Shown: piece by piece, positions 5,830-7,615 of the stretch
Position numbering within the stretch: the first letter of the stretch is position 1
Layout of the letters: the number at the start of each line of letters is the position of its first letter
Assembly (NCBI GenBank): GCA_946410535.1
Contig: CAMKAR010000097.1
Location: forward strand, 1-7,615
Reading direction: 5' to 3'
DNA: 7,615 nt
Origin: an uncultured Bacteroidales bacterium
GTDB lineage: Bacteria; Bacteroidota; Bacteroidia; Bacteroidales; F082
Program-made: the position numbers and the translations under genes
The notes under the pieces: generated by a model
Told to the model about the DNA's origin: nothing
The model's database searches: none
The model's input: the letters and a program-made list of their open reading frames with translations, nothing else

Positions 5830-6350
5830 TCTTCAAGGGTGTTGGGGGTGTTTTTCATGTTTTCCATCTCCATCCGCTTGAAATACAGGTAGTAGACGGC
5901 AATGAACATGCAGGTGAGTAGCAAGTCGGTCATGAAGGGTGACGGCTGCATCAAAGGGTATTTGTAGATGGAAGCCACGATGAGCATCAGGATTTGCGAA
6001 ATGGCATAGAAATGAAGGCCTGGTTTGTTGAGTTTCAGCATTTTGACAACACCAATCAGTGAGACCACGAACAAAACCAACATAAGAAGATAGTAGACCG
6101 GCTTGATGTTGGCCAAGGCGGTCATGGAATCCATCATGGCGGTTCGCATTTCTTCGTTGGCCGTGGCCAAAAAAGGCGCCATCGTTTCCTCCAATTGACC
6201 TGTCTTCACCATCTCGGCAATCATTGGCGTACCGACAAACATGATGATGGAACTGAAGATGTTGAGGACGGCGTTGAGGAACGACATCACAAGAAGGATG
6301 GTCATCCCCAGGGGGCGCTTGGGTTGCTGTGTAGCGTTGGTGGTCTCCAT
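5826..6350 (-). CDS. Four-helix membrane protein of unknown function (first of pair)
   Basis: Also 174 residues, with hydrophobic stretches at about 14-40, 85-107, 111-130 and 138-157, and a longer loop (41-83) between the first two, rich in M, E and T. The N-terminal pattern KRPLGMTILLVMSFLNAVLN resembles small uncharacterised four-helix proteins common in Bacteroidota, but I cannot name the family. The ATG at 6350 is preceded by an A7 tract rather than a Shine-Dalgarno, as is usual in this phylum. It is followed by the second membrane gene with an ATGA stop-start overlap, so the two probably act together or form a complex. The gap to hutH upstream is filled by a palindromic repeat; whether hutH transcription continues into this pair is open. 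Confidence 0.75.
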   Translation of the reverse strand: METTNATQQPKRPLGMTILLVMSFLNAVLNIFSSIIMFVGTPMIAEMVKTGQLEETMAPFLATANEEMRTAMMDSMTALANIKPVYYLLMLVLFVVSLIGVVKMLKLNKPGLHFYAISQILMLIVASIYKYPLMQPSPFMTDLLLTCMFIAVYYLYFKRMEMENMKNTPNTLEE

Positions 6351-6364
6351 TTTTTTTGTTTAGC

Positions 6365-6458
6365 TTGTAGGGCTGTCACATTGTGGCAATTGTGTAGGGC
6401 TGCCACATTGGGGCAGCCGCTCGGATAATGCGGCTGCCGTAATACGACAGCCCTACAA
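6365..6458. repeat. MITE-like element with 13-bp terminal inverted repeats
   Basis: TTGTAGGGCTGTC (6365-6377) is the exact reverse complement of GACAGCCCTACAA (6446-6458). Inside, GGCAGCCGC (6412-6420) pairs exactly with GCGGCTGCC (6430-6438) around a 9-base loop. The left part is a direct repeat of 23 bp, 6366-6388 and 6393-6415, matching at 21 positions. It fills most of the 116-bp gap between hutH and the membrane gene pair. There is no T-run after the stems in the minus direction, so it is not a standard terminator. No convincing target duplication is visible. Confidence 0.7.
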
Positions 6459-6466
6459 CCTAGTAA

Positions 6467-7615
6467 TTATTCGTTCTTTAAAACATCAAAATCCAGCGGG
6501 TAGTCCTTCACGAACTGCACGCTCTTGGCGATCTCGGTGTACATCACCTTGTCGACGCGCACAAATTCAACGTGTTTGCGGTATTCAGCCACAAATTGCT
6601 CGATGCAGGGCGATGACTTCAGCGGACGGCGGAACTCCAAAGCCTGCGAAGCGTTGAACAGCTCGATGGCAAGAACGCGCTCAAGGTTTTCGGCCACGCG
6701 CAAGGCCTTGGTGGCGGCGTTGGCACCCATGCTGACGTGGTCTTCCTGTCCTTGCGACGACTCGATGCTGTCGACCGAGGCGGGTGTGCAGAGTTGCTTG
6801 CTCTGGCTGACGATGCTGGCGGCTGCATATTGCGGGATCATGAAGCCGCTGTTCAGTCCGGGCTCGGCAACGAGGAACGACGGCAGGTCGCGCTTGCCGC
6901 TAATCAACTGATAGATACGACGCTCGCTGATGTTGCCCAACTCAGCCATGGCGATGGCCAAGAAGTCCAAAGTGATGGCCAAAGGCTGACCGTGGAAGTT
7001 GCCCGCGCTGATGACCAAGTCGTCGTCGGGGAAGATGGTCGGGTTGTCGGTGACGGCGTTGATTTCCTCGCTGAAGACGGAGGCCACATAGTCGATGGCA
7101 TCCTTCGAGGCACCATGCACCTGCGGCATGCAACGGAACGAGTAGGGGTCTTGAACATGTTTCTTCTCCCTGACAATCAGCTCGCTGCCTTTCGTGAACT
7201 CACGCACACGCTTGGCGGTGACGATTTGTCCGTTGTGGTGACGGATTTGGTGCACTTGGTCGAAGAAAGGCTCGATGCGACCGTCGAAGGCTTCCAGAGA
7301 AACGGTGCCGATGAGGTCGGCCAAGTAACTAAGACGGAAGGCTTTCAGCAGAACGTAAGTGCCATAGCTGCTCATGAATTGTGTGCCGTTGAGCAAAGCC
7401 AATCCTTCTTTCGATTGTAAGGTGATGGGCTCCCAACCGAACTTGTCGAGGACTTGTTGAGCGGGAACGATCTTGCCTTCATAATGCACTTCGCCCAAAC
7501 CGAGCAGAGGCAGCATGAGGTTGGCCAAAGGTGCCAAGTCGCCGGATGCACCGAGCGAGCCTTGGTTGTAGACCACGGGCAGCACGTCGTTGTTGAAGAA
7601 GTCGATGAGGCGCTG
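6467..7615 (-). CDS. hutH: Histidine ammonia-lyase (N-terminus outside window)
   Basis: HutH removes ammonia from L-histidine to give trans-urocanate, the first step of histidine degradation in the cytosol. The frame is open to the window edge, giving 382 residues without a start; about 119 N-terminal residues are missing compared with the P. putida enzyme, so the GTG at 7585 is not the true start. The GASGD motif (bases 7538-7552) contains the Ala-Ser-Gly that self-cyclises into the MIO prosthetic group. Other active-site residues seen are Y and R in PYSFRCMPQ (bases 7133-7144; P. putida Y280 and R283), the GNFHGQ asparagine, the phenylalanine of NSGFMIPQ, and E in GQEDHVSMG (bases 6743-6745; E414). 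The QEDH form favours histidine over phenylalanine or tyrosine lyase, but the other substrate-specifying histidine is outside the window. No other hut gene is visible. Confidence 0.95.
   Translation of the reverse strand, partial: QRLIDFFNNDVLPVVYNQGSLGASGDLAPLANLMLPLLGLGEVHYEGKIVPAQQVLDKFGWEPITLQSKEGLALLNGTQFMSSYGTYVLLKAFRLSYLADLIGTVSLEAFDGRIEPFFDQVHQIRHHNGQIVTAKRVREFTKGSELIVREKKHVQDPYSFRCMPQVHGASKDAIDYVASVFSEEINAVTDNPTIFPDDDLVISAGNFHGQPLAITLDFLAIAMAELGNISERRIYQLISGKRDLPSFLVAEPGLNSGFMIPQYAAASIVSQSKQLCTPASVDSIESSQGQEDHVSMGANAATKALRVAENLERVLAIELFNASQALEFRRPLKSSPCIEQFVAEYRKHVEFVRVDKVMYTEIAKSVQFVKDYPLDFDVLKNE

Noticed and set aside
6350..6357. T8 run as a terminator
   Set aside because: On the coding strand it is an A-tract directly before the membrane gene's start codon, where it fits a translation initiation region. 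It is in the wrong orientation to end hutH.
6737..7420. 227-codon plus-strand frame opposite hutH
   Set aside because: It is antisense to conserved hutH active-site motifs and has no family pattern.
7583..7585. GTG at 7585-7583 as the hutH start
   Set aside because: The frame is open to the window edge and reads QRLIDFFNND before it, which is conserved HutH sequence, so the true start is outside.

Overview
The window looks like part of a Bacteroidota chromosome, probably a gut-type member of the Bacteroidales. Three things suggest this. The Fe-S genes run in the order sufB-sufC-sufD-sufS. A TAnnTTTG-type -7 box lies upstream of sufB. Most genes lack a clear Shine-Dalgarno sequence and have A-rich sequence before the start codon. 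This assignment is inferred from gene content and sequence style, not from a marker gene.

Layout. Positions 1-438 hold the last codons of a probable DUF4160 gene, overlapped by a DUF2442 protein with a C-terminal helix-turn-helix. Positions 439-754 are non-coding, with a candidate promoter and a leader of short degenerate repeats. Positions 755-5342 (+) carry the SUF Fe-S assembly operon: sufB, sufC, sufD and sufS. On the minus strand, converging on sufS with a 38-bp tail-to-tail overlap, are two four-helix membrane proteins of unknown function joined by an ATGA overlap (6350-5305). Upstream of them on the same strand is the 3' three quarters of a histidine ammonia-lyase gene, hutH (7615-6467, cut by the window edge).

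How the genes work together. SufS is a PLP cysteine desulfurase that releases sulfur from cysteine. SufB, SufC and SufD form the ATP-driven scaffold on which the cluster is built. No SufE/SufU sulfur shuttle and no regulator (SufR/IscR) is in the window. HutH starts histidine breakdown and is functionally unrelated.

Most unusual points. (1) SufD is about 170 residues shorter than the E. coli protein at its N-terminus, although the preceding sufC is intact. (2) sufS carries a net in-frame insertion of 14 residues encoded by a G/C-rich palindromic repeat, with all catalytic residues preserved. (3) The sufD-sufS gap is almost filled by a roughly 200-bp island with nested inverted repeats and 27-bp termini. 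(4) Different palindromic or short-repeat elements also occupy the sufB leader, the sufB-sufC gap and the hutH-membrane-gene gap. The locus therefore appears heavily colonised by small non-coding repeats, one of which has entered a protein. I see no CRISPR array, tRNA, rRNA or transposase gene.
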